Assembly: GCA_916610825.1 (NCBI GenBank)
Contig: OU744448.1
Span: 21,493,032-21,557,031 of the forward strand
Origin: Haliclystus octoradiatus
Lineage: Eukaryota > Cnidaria > Staurozoa > Stauromedusae > Haliclystidae
Length of the DNA stretch: 64,000 bases
Direction: 5' to 3'
Below the pieces are notes generated by a model. That model saw only the letters and a program-made list of their open reading frames with translations, was not told the origin of the DNA and made no database searches. Each line of letters opens with the position of its first letter. Positions within the stretch are counted from its first letter, which is position 1. Below, in pieces: positions 8,888 to 19,200 of this stretch. The position numbers and the translations under genes are program-made.

Positions 8888-10186
8888 TCAATAACGCACT
8901 GTAAATATTTTATAAAATTGAGAATCCCTCTTACTGTTATTACAATTAACATCGCAATTAGAACGATGGTTATCAACAGTGTTAGTAATATCTACGATCT
9001 GGTTGTCATGCTGACGTGAAATACTGTTAATAAATACACGCTTCGTTTTCTTCTTTGCGTTGAGTCTACTACATGATTGGCTATTATCTGAATTTGATTG
9101 TAGCGCATTTGATTTAAGCCATGGCTTATTAACAGCCTGTGAGTTAGACTTTACTTCAGCACTGTATGACCAATTTCGTTTCAATGTTTTCTTTATAATT
9201 CGTCTGAACCTCGTACTGAGTAAACAATACAACAGTGGGTTACCTGTACTGTGGAGAAACCCAATGAAATTACCCAACAAAAGCAATAGAAATGGTAATT
9301 CAATGTCACCAAGAACACTTAATGATCTAGTCAACATGTGGGGTGTCCAAGATATAAAATAAAATATCACAACAATGATTAAAATACCAGTTGCTTTACG
9401 TTCACTCTTCTGGCGTATTAAACTTTTACTACGATTTAATTGTGGTCGTTTCGTTTGACTTCGCGTTGTATTTCTTGAGCGTGACATTTTTATTGCTATG
9501 ATGATATAAACTATACCCATTATAGTTGCTACCATAAGCCATGCTGCCAGTTTGAATGTTATGTAAGATTTCTTCTGTATATCATCATCCCATACTTCAA
9601 TACAGTAATCTTGTTTAATACCAGTTTCATCTTTTAACACAACTAATCTCATTGCAAATGCTTCAGGTAAAGCGATTAGTCCAGCTAAAACCCAAGCAGT
9701 TATTAATACTACCCATGTCCCGTATGCAGATAAACGGGCATGTGCCTTCAAGGGTATAAATACAGCGATATAACGTTCATGACATATACCAAGTAATATA
9801 AACGATGCGGATATAATAAACCAATGCGTGAAGTAATAGACAGAATTACAGACAGCTTCACCGTATGGCCACACTGGGTGATAAAACACTCGATAGATTG
9901 TGAAGAGTGGCGTACTTAGAAGACAAACACCGCAATCAGCAATAGCCAAATTAAACAAGTAGGGACTTATTGTGTTACGTAAAAAACGAAATTTAACTAT
10001 CATGATCATAACTAATACATTACCTATAATACCAACTAATGAACCAGAGAAAAAGACTATACCACATAAGATACGCATCGAGGTATTAAACTCTGGAAAA
10101 GTAATTAAAGTTGCATTTTCATTTGTTGATGTTAAATTCAACTGATTCAATGATGAATTATTCATCATTCTTGTACCTAATGGCAA
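8888..10186 (-). CDS. Rhodopsin-class (class A) G-protein-coupled receptor, peptide-receptor type
   Basis: A 432-residue seven-helix receptor in one exon. The N-terminus has NSS, NLT, NAT and NTS glycosylation motifs and no clear signal peptide. Landmarks: GNVLV in helix 1 (about 55-59), LAIAD in helix 2 (80-84), Cys113 at the top of helix 3, ERY at 137-139 (a common variant of DRY), Cys195 in loop 2 (disulfide partner of Cys113), SWTP in helix 6 (279-282) and NPLLY in helix 7 (316-320). The tail is about 110 residues, polar and Asn/Ser-rich. This layout is typical of neuropeptide receptors. Loop 2 onset (ALPEAFAMR) recalls orexin- and bombesin-like receptors, but the ligand cannot be named. 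Met7 or Met8 could also be the start. An 80 bp piece of the helix 6-7 region is copied at 10726-10805. Confidence 0.92.
   Translation of the reverse strand: MPLGTRMMNNSSLNQLNLTSTNENATLITFPEFNTSMRILCGIVFFSGSLVGIIGNVLVMIMIVKFRFLRNTISPYLFNLAIADCGVCLLSTPLFTIYRVFYHPVWPYGEAVCNSVYYFTHWFIISASFILLGICHERYIAVFIPLKAHARLSAYGTWVVLITAWVLAGLIALPEAFAMRLVVLKDETGIKQDYCIEVWDDDIQKKSYITFKLAAWLMVATIMGIVYIIIAIKMSRSRNTTRSQTKRPQLNRSKSLIRQKSERKATGILIIVVIFYFISWTPHMLTRSLSVLGDIELPFLLLLLGNFIGFLHSTGNPLLYCLLSTRFRRIIKKTLKRNWSYSAEVKSNSQAVNKPWLKSNALQSNSDNSQSCSRLNAKKKTKRVFINSISRQHDNQIVDITNTVDNHRSNCDVNCNNSKRDSQFYKIFTVRY
9029..9034 (+). promoter_or_regulatory. Candidate poly(A) signal for MUS81
   Basis: This AATAAA is the first one I see downstream of the MUS81 stop. 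It lies 150 bases inside the antisense side of the GPCR coding region, so the two mRNAs probably overlap tail to tail. Confidence 0.45.
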
Positions 10187-10725
10187 GGATATTTTGATAG
10201 TTGTGAAATGCTAAATATCATTACATCTTCACTGTGCGTGTCATCTCTATTCATACCTCAATGATGCCGTTTTGCTGCATACGGAATTGTTGTTTTCACA
10301 TTTAGCATGCGGTTGTTCAGCATTGTTTGTTTTATATAACGCTTTAACAAGAGACTTCAGAAGAAAGCATAATGCAGAAATTAAATCTTCCTCTCCAATT
10401 TCAACAGATTTGGAATAATAAAGTTTATAGATTTAACTAGGAGGTTTATTACACAAATATAAACATCGATGTATGCATTTTGATAAAATCCATTATTTTA
10501 ATCGTATATTTAAGTCACAATGTTCCTTGGCATTTTTAATGACGTCACTTGTATTGATTCAGTTGCGCCAAATCAAACATTGAATCCGCCTCGTTTGAAG
10601 ACAATGCACAGTTTGGATAAAGTATTAGTGTTATGTATGAGAGACTACAGATGTCTGTGAAATGCAAATTATTTTGAATGGTAATTTAGCTGGCATTTAT
10701 TTGCTGAGTCACTAGTGTGTGTTAT
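10187..10725. other. Upstream flank of the GPCR gene
   Basis: No coding region or recognisable repeat was seen. It should hold the GPCR 5' UTR and promoter; no clear core element stands out. Confidence 0.4.
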
Positions 10726-10805
10726 CCCAATGAAATTACCCAACAAAAGCAATGGAAATGGTAATTCAATGTCACCAAGAACACTTGATGATCTAGTCAA
10801 CATGT
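10726..10805 (-). pseudogene. 80 bp duplicated fragment of the GPCR coding region
   Basis: It matches 9260-9339 at 78 of 80 positions in the same orientation, covering GPCR residues of about 284-310 (end of helix 6, loop 3 and start of helix 7). Similarity stops abruptly at both edges. Both differences change the amino acid (Leu to Ser and Leu to Pro), so the copy shows no sign of coding constraint. No other receptor segments lie nearby. It is a short dispersed duplication and not a second receptor gene. Confidence 0.8.
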
Positions 10806-10987
10806 CAACACATCGTTACTGCTTTTTGATCAAATGCAAATTGAGATTTTCCATTGCAAGTTTGCATCGATATATTCAGTCTGTTTGGTTTGATAGCCAA
10901 TCAGTGAAGAATATCTTACATATGAAAACGATAGCCCAATCAGAAGTTGCGTGCGATGTTGTCCACAGGTGAGAAAAGTAATACATT

Positions 10988-11048
10988 GAATGACTGCGAT
11001 TCATTCACAAAAGAATATTTTTTTTGTGAATGAATTGCGGTCTGTGAA
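10988..11048. repeat. Small foldback with TTCATTCAC arms
   Basis: The arms GCGATTCATTCACAAAA and TTTTGTGAATGAATTGCGG are inverted copies around an AT-rich loop. A single-arm relative (CGTGAATGAATTGCGGT) occurs near 14080 in an SPTLC2 intron. Confidence 0.55.
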
Positions 11049-11247
11049 GCAGGCTAAACCGTTTACAGTTCAGCCTTATAGTTTATTACGGGATTATTAG
11101 CTTTGACCTAATAATAGTCTGAACTTTTTTGTTCAATTTTTTTACAAAACCTCCAGTTCAGTTCTAAAACACACGCATTGCTTTTACATAATTATGAAAA
11201 TCACTTTCAAAATTGAAATCATTGAATACACTGTATCTGATTTGATA

Positions 11248-12129
11248 CTACTTTTCACTTTGACAGTTTTCAACTTTCTCTTTTTTGCTGTTTGGTTCTT
11301 TCTCGGCACTCTCTCCATCTAGGGTGTATAGATCTTCAAATGATTTGATTACTCTGAATTGACTTCTTTGTTCTTCTGTTAGGGGGGCATTCCCTGGACG
11401 ATCACACAGTACAACGTTAAGACCAGCTTCGTCAGCTGCTATGCCTTCGTTAAAATTATCAGTTAAAAATAAAATATGTTTTCTTTCACATTGAATATCC
11501 TTGGCTATTTTAACATAACTATCTGATTTTAATTTCGAACCAATTTCAGTGTCATAATGACCATTAATTAGATTTAAAATTGAACCATTTTTACAATAGC
11601 CAAATAATAGTTTTTGTGCAGCGATACTACCACTTGAATAAATATATAATTTTTTATCTTCCTGTATCCAATTATTCATAGTTGGTCTTACATCTTTGAA
11701 TATCTCCCCCTCAACAAGGCCTTGTTTGTATGCTTCAGACCAAATCATCCCTTGTAACGATTTCAATGTTGTTGATTTACGATCACAATCCATTAACCAA
11801 TGTATATATTTAACTACTTGACTGATAAATTGATCTTTTGATTCAGCTTCTATCAACGGTATATCAGCTTGACCGTCTTTGTTTTCTTCTGCTGAAGATT
11901 CCCTTTTCAATGAATTTAACAGCTTTTTCAAATGTTCATTTTCAAAGTTGTTTGTAATATAATCTTCAATGTGAGCCCTAGCATAAGGGAATAGCACCTC
12001 TTTTACAAACTTAATCGATGTAGTTGTTCCTTCGATGTCTAGTAGGATAACTATGATTGAGTTTAAGTTAAAATCTACATCAGCAGTTGGTCTTCTCTCT
12101 CGTTTCAAATTTACGCAGCTGTCCGCCAT
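11248..12129 (-). CDS. ENOPH1: Enolase-phosphatase E1 (methionine salvage), single exon
   Basis: ENOPH1 is a cytosolic HAD-family enzyme. It converts 2,3-diketo-5-methylthiopentyl-1-phosphate to the reductone by enolisation and dephosphorylation in the methionine salvage pathway. The protein has 293 residues, against 261 in human. Motif I is LLDIEGTT with Asp31 and Glu33. SLQG after Lys123 and SSGS at 165-168 correspond to the substrate-binding Lys and HAD motif II. Asp224 in FLTDNFNEG is motif III, and AADEAG matches the AAEEA of the family. The extra length is an N-terminal extension of about 15 residues, an acidic insert near 78-90 and a Lys/Glu-rich tail. The coding region has no introns, whereas the human gene has several. 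It lies on the same strand as the GPCR and SPTLC2. Confidence 0.94.
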   Translation of the reverse strand: MADSCVNLKRERRPTADVDFNLNSIIVILLDIEGTTTSIKFVKEVLFPYARAHIEDYITNNFENEHLKKLLNSLKRESSAEENKDGQADIPLIEAESKDQFISQVVKYIHWLMDCDRKSTTLKSLQGMIWSEAYKQGLVEGEIFKDVRPTMNNWIQEDKKLYIYSSGSIAAQKLLFGYCKNGSILNLINGHYDTEIGSKLKSDSYVKIAKDIQCERKHILFLTDNFNEGIAADEAGLNVVLCDRPGNAPLTEEQRSQFRVIKSFEDLYTLDGESAEKEPNSKKEKVENCQSEK

Positions 12130-12279
12130 GATGAAAGATGTAGAATTTGAGAATTTACCGCGAAAAAGAAATCTCGATATGATGTGTTATCACCTGTTTG
12201 CATTATGACCTCTTCTATTGAGTGGCCGTGATAGGCAGGTATTTTGATGAAAGCCAACGCTCAATAATAATTTACAATG

Positions 12280-12526
12280 GGGGTTTATTGAAAAAAATAA
12301 AAAATCAGCTCAAAATAGATGATTGATTGTGATGTAAATTGATTAAAGCAGTTGATTGGTCAAAATTTGAAGCCGATCTGATTGGAAATGACGGAGAAAT
12401 CGATATTTCAATAAGCTATTAGCTAATCAGCTCGGCTTTAAACTTTGACCAATCAACTTTTTTAGTAAATTTATACCACAATCAATCATTTATTTCGAGG
12501 CAGTTTTCAATAAGAAAACCCCGTCC
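12280..12526. mobile_element. Foldback MITE, about 245 bp
   Basis: Inverted arms span most of the element. The left arm contains ATGATTGATTGTGATGTAAA and GTTGATTGGTCAAA; the right arm contains their complements (TTTGACCAATCAAC and CACAATCAATCAT). The ends are GGGGGTTTATTGAAAA and TTTTCAATAAGAAAACCCC. It lies between ENOPH1 and the 3' end of SPTLC2. No target duplication is obvious and there is no coding capacity. Confidence 0.7.
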
Positions 12527-13251
12527 ATCCACGAAATACATATTTAATTAGATACATAACATATGTTTTATTTCTACAGTGGAAATGATTCAATCAATCT
12601 GATTAGGTTAGAGTTTGACGCCAAATAAAAATATCTCATAGAAACTGTGCGCCAATTGCTTAATTCATATCAAGAAAATAGCTTTTACAAAATATGAGGG
12701 AAATCATATCGGAATCTTTCGTCTATAAAATGACAGTACTACTATGCATTGACGAGACTCTATGATAGTGAAGTGCTAGAACTCGTATGTCTCGAGATGT
12801 TTACAAATATTTTTACAAGCTCTTTACACCAGGTGTAGCGATTGCAATTTCTATTTCCCGCAGACATCTTGTGGTAAGAAGTATGTATCAGTAAGCAGAG
12901 AGGACCATATCTTTTGATTTGAATCATTGACATGACGATTCATTATATTATAAAAATCTGAAGATATGCTATTTGTTTTAACAGGCTTATGCAACTTTGA
13001 AACGTGGATTTATCAGATTAGATTTAATGATTGAGATTTACAAATTGATAATTATAATAACAAATGTCATAAATTTGTACAAGGCCAATATATTTTAAAA
13101 GAGATAACGCCGTTTCAAAGAAGTTCTCCAATCTTTTCTATGGTTCTTTGGTCGTTGATAATGAATGTACAGTCTACATGTTGTAGTATTTAGGTCTAAT
13201 ATGTAGAATTGTTTTGAAAATATAAATGATGGATCGATGTAAACAATTTAA
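12527..13251. other. ENOPH1-SPTLC2 spacer
   Basis: AT-rich sequence with no gene or clear repeat seen. It should include the SPTLC2 3' UTR at its right end. Confidence 0.4.
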
Positions 13252-16200
13252 TTAATCACATTTCTTCTTTGCATCACATGTAATTGCATTTCCTATCTTT
13301 GAATATCTTAATTGGAGAACCTCTGCAACTTCATCCAATGAATTTAAAACCTGGAAAAAACCAAACATATTTATAATAAACATGAGTCAAAAATATTGTT
13401 TGTTGTTTGCTACAGATTTATAGATTTATTGGCCACTTTTCCCTTATTGTTAACCTGTCAAAAATGCATTGACTTCAGTATGTCAACCACAATACAAAAT
13501 GTGATAGCGTTTTTAATTAAAATCCTAATTTGTTGGCTGAACTAGATAATTAAGTACAATCTTCTTTGCCGAGAACGTATATGTGTCTAGAGTCTTTATT
13601 ATTTTAATTTTACTTTTTGTTGAAATGGTTTAAACTCTGAACAAAAAATGCTGTATAGACACATAAAACTACTTAGACCAGTGTACACTTCTACGAGGTT
13701 TACAAATTTGCTATTTATAAAAATATTTCCATTTTCCATTGAAATTTACGCAATGGTTTTGATGTTACGACCTGTCGGAGTGTAATGGTGAATGACGCAA
13801 ATGTGAATATAAATTCCGTTGGTAGACTCATGAGGCCAGTCTGAGATGTACTTCATCCCTGACAAAGGATTCAAAGGAAATTTTTTTGATACCCAAAATA
13901 TATCTGATGATTTACATTATTTACGAAATGTTTATGGTTTGCTGAGAATTTATTTATACTTGAATGATCTCAATATATTTATTATGCACCAGTCATAAAT
14001 CAACACACTTCTGCTCCAGGGCCTTGTGAAACAATGGAACAAAGAACTGAGCAAAACACACAGACAGACCGTCTTCTTTCGTGAATGAATTGCGGTATGT
14101 ATGTGATGCAGACTATTCCTTTGGTAACATGTCTGCTGAATAAAAGCTAATTATCTTATTGATTGCCTGCATTTCAATATTTCATCTGACATGTGGTTCA
14201 TCCCTGGCAGATGATTCTTAAACCGTAGGACCGTATATTTAAAGTACATTGCAAAATTTAGATTAGATACTGGCAGTATGCCTGGTCTGAGAATCTCAAA
14301 ACTAATCTTAAATCCTATTTGACATTATTATTACCTTATCCAACATTTCAGGTGTGTGTGCAGCAGAGAGACAAAATCGCGAGCGAGATTCAATAATTGG
14401 AGTAGCAGGAAAGCCAACAACAACAACAGCAATTCCTCTGGCTAACATTTCACGACTAAATGCTCTGTAGAAAAAAACAAGCATAGTTCATAAATTCAAC
14501 ACAAATGTGTACTGCTGCATCTAGTTACTATATATTTTTTCCTCCACAATGAAAGAGCAAGACGTAATCGATTGTTCACTTAAAGTACATCTACGGTAGA
14601 TCTAACCATCCAGTCTTTTAGTTTTGGTAGTTTATTACTCCCTGTTCAGCCTGTTCCTGATATAGTGTCATGAAATATACATATAATAAACATTTCTTTA
14701 TACACCATCCCCACAATAAGGAATATAGCATCATAATAGACTATATAGGGCACAAAGTTAATTTCTCATTGAAAAAGATCTTCGATTTGTGGGTTAGCTT
14801 TTGACACACCTGCAAACCCCTGCAAAAAACAGTTGAGGAGTTCATGAACAGTTCGTGAACGTTAAATAGCCCTAATGTTCTTGAACTGTCCAGAAAGGTT
14901 CATGAAGTGTTTGTGAACAGTAGATGAACAGTTCAGAATAATTGCGGCCATTTAACATTCATGAACTGTTCATTAACATCTGAACTGTTTTTCTCAGGGG
15001 AAGCATCCAATCAATGTAGTCAAACTTCAGCATTGTAACTTCAAATCAAACTTACGCTATTTTGCATGGCATGTAAAGAAGAATGGGTACAACAGGCGAG
15101 TCTTCATGACCATAAATAATCAAACCCATCTGCTGGACCTTTTCTCTGAAATGTCGACAATTATCTCTTAATTGTTTCAACCTTTTTGCCCCAAGGTCTG
15201 TACCATCACGTCCCATAATGATTTCCATTGATGATATAATTTGTTGAACTACTGGTGCTGACATACCAGCTGAGTATGTTGAACTGTATGACTCAGCACG
15301 GATGTGATCAATTACATGCTAGCAAACAAGAAATAAAACAAAATGATAGAGAAACAATTCAGTTAAACTACCTTAAGCCATTTTACTAAAGTAACTTAAG
15401 CATCAAACACATACTAGTGCAACAAAACTGCACATTTTTACAACATATAATGTGCCTGCAAACATTTGTCATAAATCTAGATCTAATCTCTTTTTTTTCT
15501 CAACGAGAATTTGCCTAAAATACCCCTTTGATGGCAGTTTACTTTAACAAGGAAATTACAGATTGAAATAAAAAGTATGCCATTGTACTATATTATGTAT
15601 ATGTATTCAATTATAGTTCAAAGGCTTTTCTTAATACTGATCATAATGTTCTATGAGACAATCACACAAGTATATTGAAATTAAAAACGGTAGAGAAAAG
15701 AACACTTAATAATTATTTTGGCCATTGATGGTCTACACAAAGATGGAGATGACCTATGAGTGATTATGTATGAAGCACATGTTTACCTTATCAGCAGCAA
15801 TGTAGCCACCAGCAGCACCAAAGCTTTTTGTGAATGTGCCCATCATCAGATCAACATCAGCTGGATCAAGGCCATAGTAATCAACTACACCACGCCCTCT
15901 TGGACCAAGGGCTCCAATGCTATGAGCTTCATCAAGATAAACATAAAACTAAAAGAAAACAATTAAAGAATTATGAAAGTATAATAGCTGATAGACGATA
16001 GCTGAAATTTTTTAAATCTTATTTTGTAACAAATTTTGACAGATTAGTTTTTAAACTGGTATAGTAATATAAGTTAAATCTAAACCTATATATGCGAATG
16101 TCTTTGTCTATGTGTGTTTGTGGTGGTTGCTCGCAATTTTCTCAATCATTTCAAAATCAAATGAATAAAATAACATATCACCTGGTAGATAATTTCAAAT

Positions 16201-19200
16201 AATTGTACGTAAAAGCCTTTGTTGTTTTTTTCAAATTTATCCTTTGCTTTAAAGTGGGAATAAACCCCCACACTATCTTTACATTTGTAGTAGAACCGGC
16301 GTGAAAGAAACAATGGCGTAATTGTTTTTTCGATCTGGAAATTATTTCTTTGTGAAAAATGCCTTAAAAGTGGTGACTTGACCAAAATGTTGCTGAGGAC
16401 ATAAAGGGATTGGATCTAGCTATATGACGACAAAGTCACAAGTCGTGTGGTTTTTCTAATAAACTTTAGATTGGATTAATCATCCTACGTTTGAGATGAC
16501 GTAGCTCTGTAACAGCAATCTATGTTTCTCTCCCACAAAACTGAGGTAAGGAAGAACATATAAACACTAAAGTGACAAAATTCGTGATTTTAAAAGTTCA
16601 AGAATTTGAAGAAAATAAAAATCAGAATATGTTTTATTCGAAGCGTGTTAAGCTAAAGCCAAACGGAAGAACTTTTTTCACAGAACATTTTCACAAATGT
16701 TCTGTGTTCTGTCGCCGAACATCGACAGGGTGCCAAACAATAGAATATTTGAAGCTATTTCAGCAAACATTGCTTTCGCTTTATTGAGATTGTTCCTATA
16801 TTTGAGAACACGATCCTTGTTTCCTCTGATTGCTGTCAATGCCATCAGAAATTTAATAGTCAGAAAATTTATGATTGTAACATAAAAAGCGATAATTAAG
16901 TAAAATGCTGTCTTCGGCAATGGATCTAAATACAGTTTTAGCAGTTCATTTGAGAAAGCTAAAAACTGACAACTGCTACGATTGCCATCATTGTGGACAA
17001 GAAAGGCTGTAAATAATATTTGTGTTAGAATTAGCTCAAAACGTCTCCAGCTTATGCATTTGATATTATTACTTTCTTATTAAATTTTACTGAAAATTAA
17101 ATACTATATAGAGATAAACACTAAACAGAAAACATAACTATAACTTCCCAATACCTTTTATGAGTTTAATCCATGTGGTTAACATAGATGTCTATATATA
17201 ATTGACTTTCAATAAAATGAATGAAAGAGACACACCTCGTATTGATAATTACATGAGTTAAAGATTTAATTTTATTATATATATGAAATAATAGTGAGTG
17301 AATGAATGATAAAATGTGATAAATAAATAAAATCTAAATGGAATAAAATGTAAAATTGGATATTATGTATGTACAGTAAAAATTGTAAAATAAGTCTCTG
17401 GAAGTCATCAAATTACTCATTCCACGTCTCTGTTCTCTGTTGGTGGATATAACAATAAGAGTTCAAGAGCAGAGTTATTTGATTTGATATTGATTAAAAG
17501 TCTATTTCTTTTCTTTTCTAAAGTCCTTCTTCCTTCAGTTGCTCAGTTGAAATTGTTTGGGGATAGTGAATTCCAAGACAAAACCTGGCAAGAGCACGAT
17601 GACTTTCATTGATGTGGCTTTCTCGTGTTGATGTTAGTGGCAGTACCTCACGACCATAGAGAAAGACAGATTCAACAGCTGATACAAACAACTTGACTTT
17701 CGTGTTGTTGGAAACAGAGGAGCGGAATAGTGGCGACAGTTGATGGGCTGTTGACCATGCTAGGGCATGACGACTTTTTATTGCAGAATCAGGATTAGTT
17801 GTTCTCATGCCAATCTGAAACTTCCTCTAGGACTTCCCCAGCTTCACGACTTCACATAGATGTCTGCCGTCACGAGCTTTAATCCGCTACTAGGCAACAT
17901 CCAATCACAGAGCAGAGACGAGAATACCATCAGACGCAGGGTCTTCAACATTCCACTACTTCTGCAGAACATCCAAAAGTTTTCGAATCATAGTCGAAAA
18001 CAAATTTGTCCGTCGAATATTGGACAGAACATGTTCGGTAAACCTGCCAAACGAGCTAACATGACATCGATTATTCATGTTCGTTGGATGTTGTATGTAA
18101 ATGTTTGTCCGTTTGGCCCTGGCTTTATAGTATTATACAGATTATATTTTGACATATCATTCTCACACATATTTAACACATATCAAAGGATTCTTTAGTG
18201 AATTTAACTAGGTAGCCTATTGCCGTAAGCATATGTATAAACTGAAATCGGCGTATTCTTTTGAGGGTATAATGTATTATAGAGCCATCAATAATAATCA
18301 ATATTATGTTTATTTCTATCATTTTTTTACATTTTCCGATATTTTATAGAATTTTATAGCATTTACTATAATAATTGAATCTGTGAAATGCAAAAATGTC
18401 CCAACAGATAAACACTTGGTTAGACTACTGAGTATAATATAATATATAGTAATATATCATATGATAATTGAAAAATGTCTATTTAATAATTTAGTAATAC
18501 TTAAATAAATCCAGAGAAGTACAATAAATACTTTGCAGCAACAACTATCCCGGGAAATAGCCGCCAGTGCATGCCTGTGCATAGTGAGTTAGTTTACAAT
18601 CACATTTGGATCGTGAAAAGAATATCTTACAGAAATATTCACTCACGAACAACTCAGATAAAAGTTAAAAATAGTTGTAACCAAAGTTGTAACTTAGCGT
18701 AGCCGTTGGATCAAGCTATGTCGAAGGACACGTGGATGTCTATAGATTTGAGAAGGATTGCGGTCACACAGAATACGTAACTAATATGTGTCACTAGACT
18801 AGTCACAAAAGAACAGTCGCATCATTTGACATTTGTGTTAATCCGCAATCTACATCAAATTCAACGGGCTTAATGACGCTACGGGAAACTATTTCGACCG
18901 CATGTTTCAATTGACTTTATTCTGCTTCTGGAATCACAAATTACATTTTTTACGTAATCTGTGAGATCATATGTTTGTCCATGGCTAAGCATTGCCATAA
19001 ATTTTTGCTGTTGTTGCTTTCGGGGCCAAGTCTCCTCAAACATAACGTTGCGTGATCAGCCCACTCTTATTAAGTCTGTTAGACAAACCACACGACTTGT
19101 GATTTTGTCGTCATAAAGCTAGATCCAATTCCTTTTTTTTTCTCAGCGACATTCGGGTCTAAACACCACTACCGTATGAAAGCATTTTCACCAAGAAATA

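Noticed and set aside
8888-10186. Naming the GPCR as an orexin, bombesin or galanin receptor
   Set aside because: Only general class A features and a few loop residues are shared; a tree would be needed to name the ligand class.
10715-10972. ORF and GPCR similarity suggesting a second receptor gene
   Set aside because: Only 80 bp match the receptor, on the opposite strand to this ORF, and no other helices are nearby.
16678-16920. Minus-strand ORF with hydrophobic segments, considered as a receptor or transporter fragment
   Set aside because: No recognisable motif, and it overlaps another ORF on the opposite strand in repeat-rich intron DNA.
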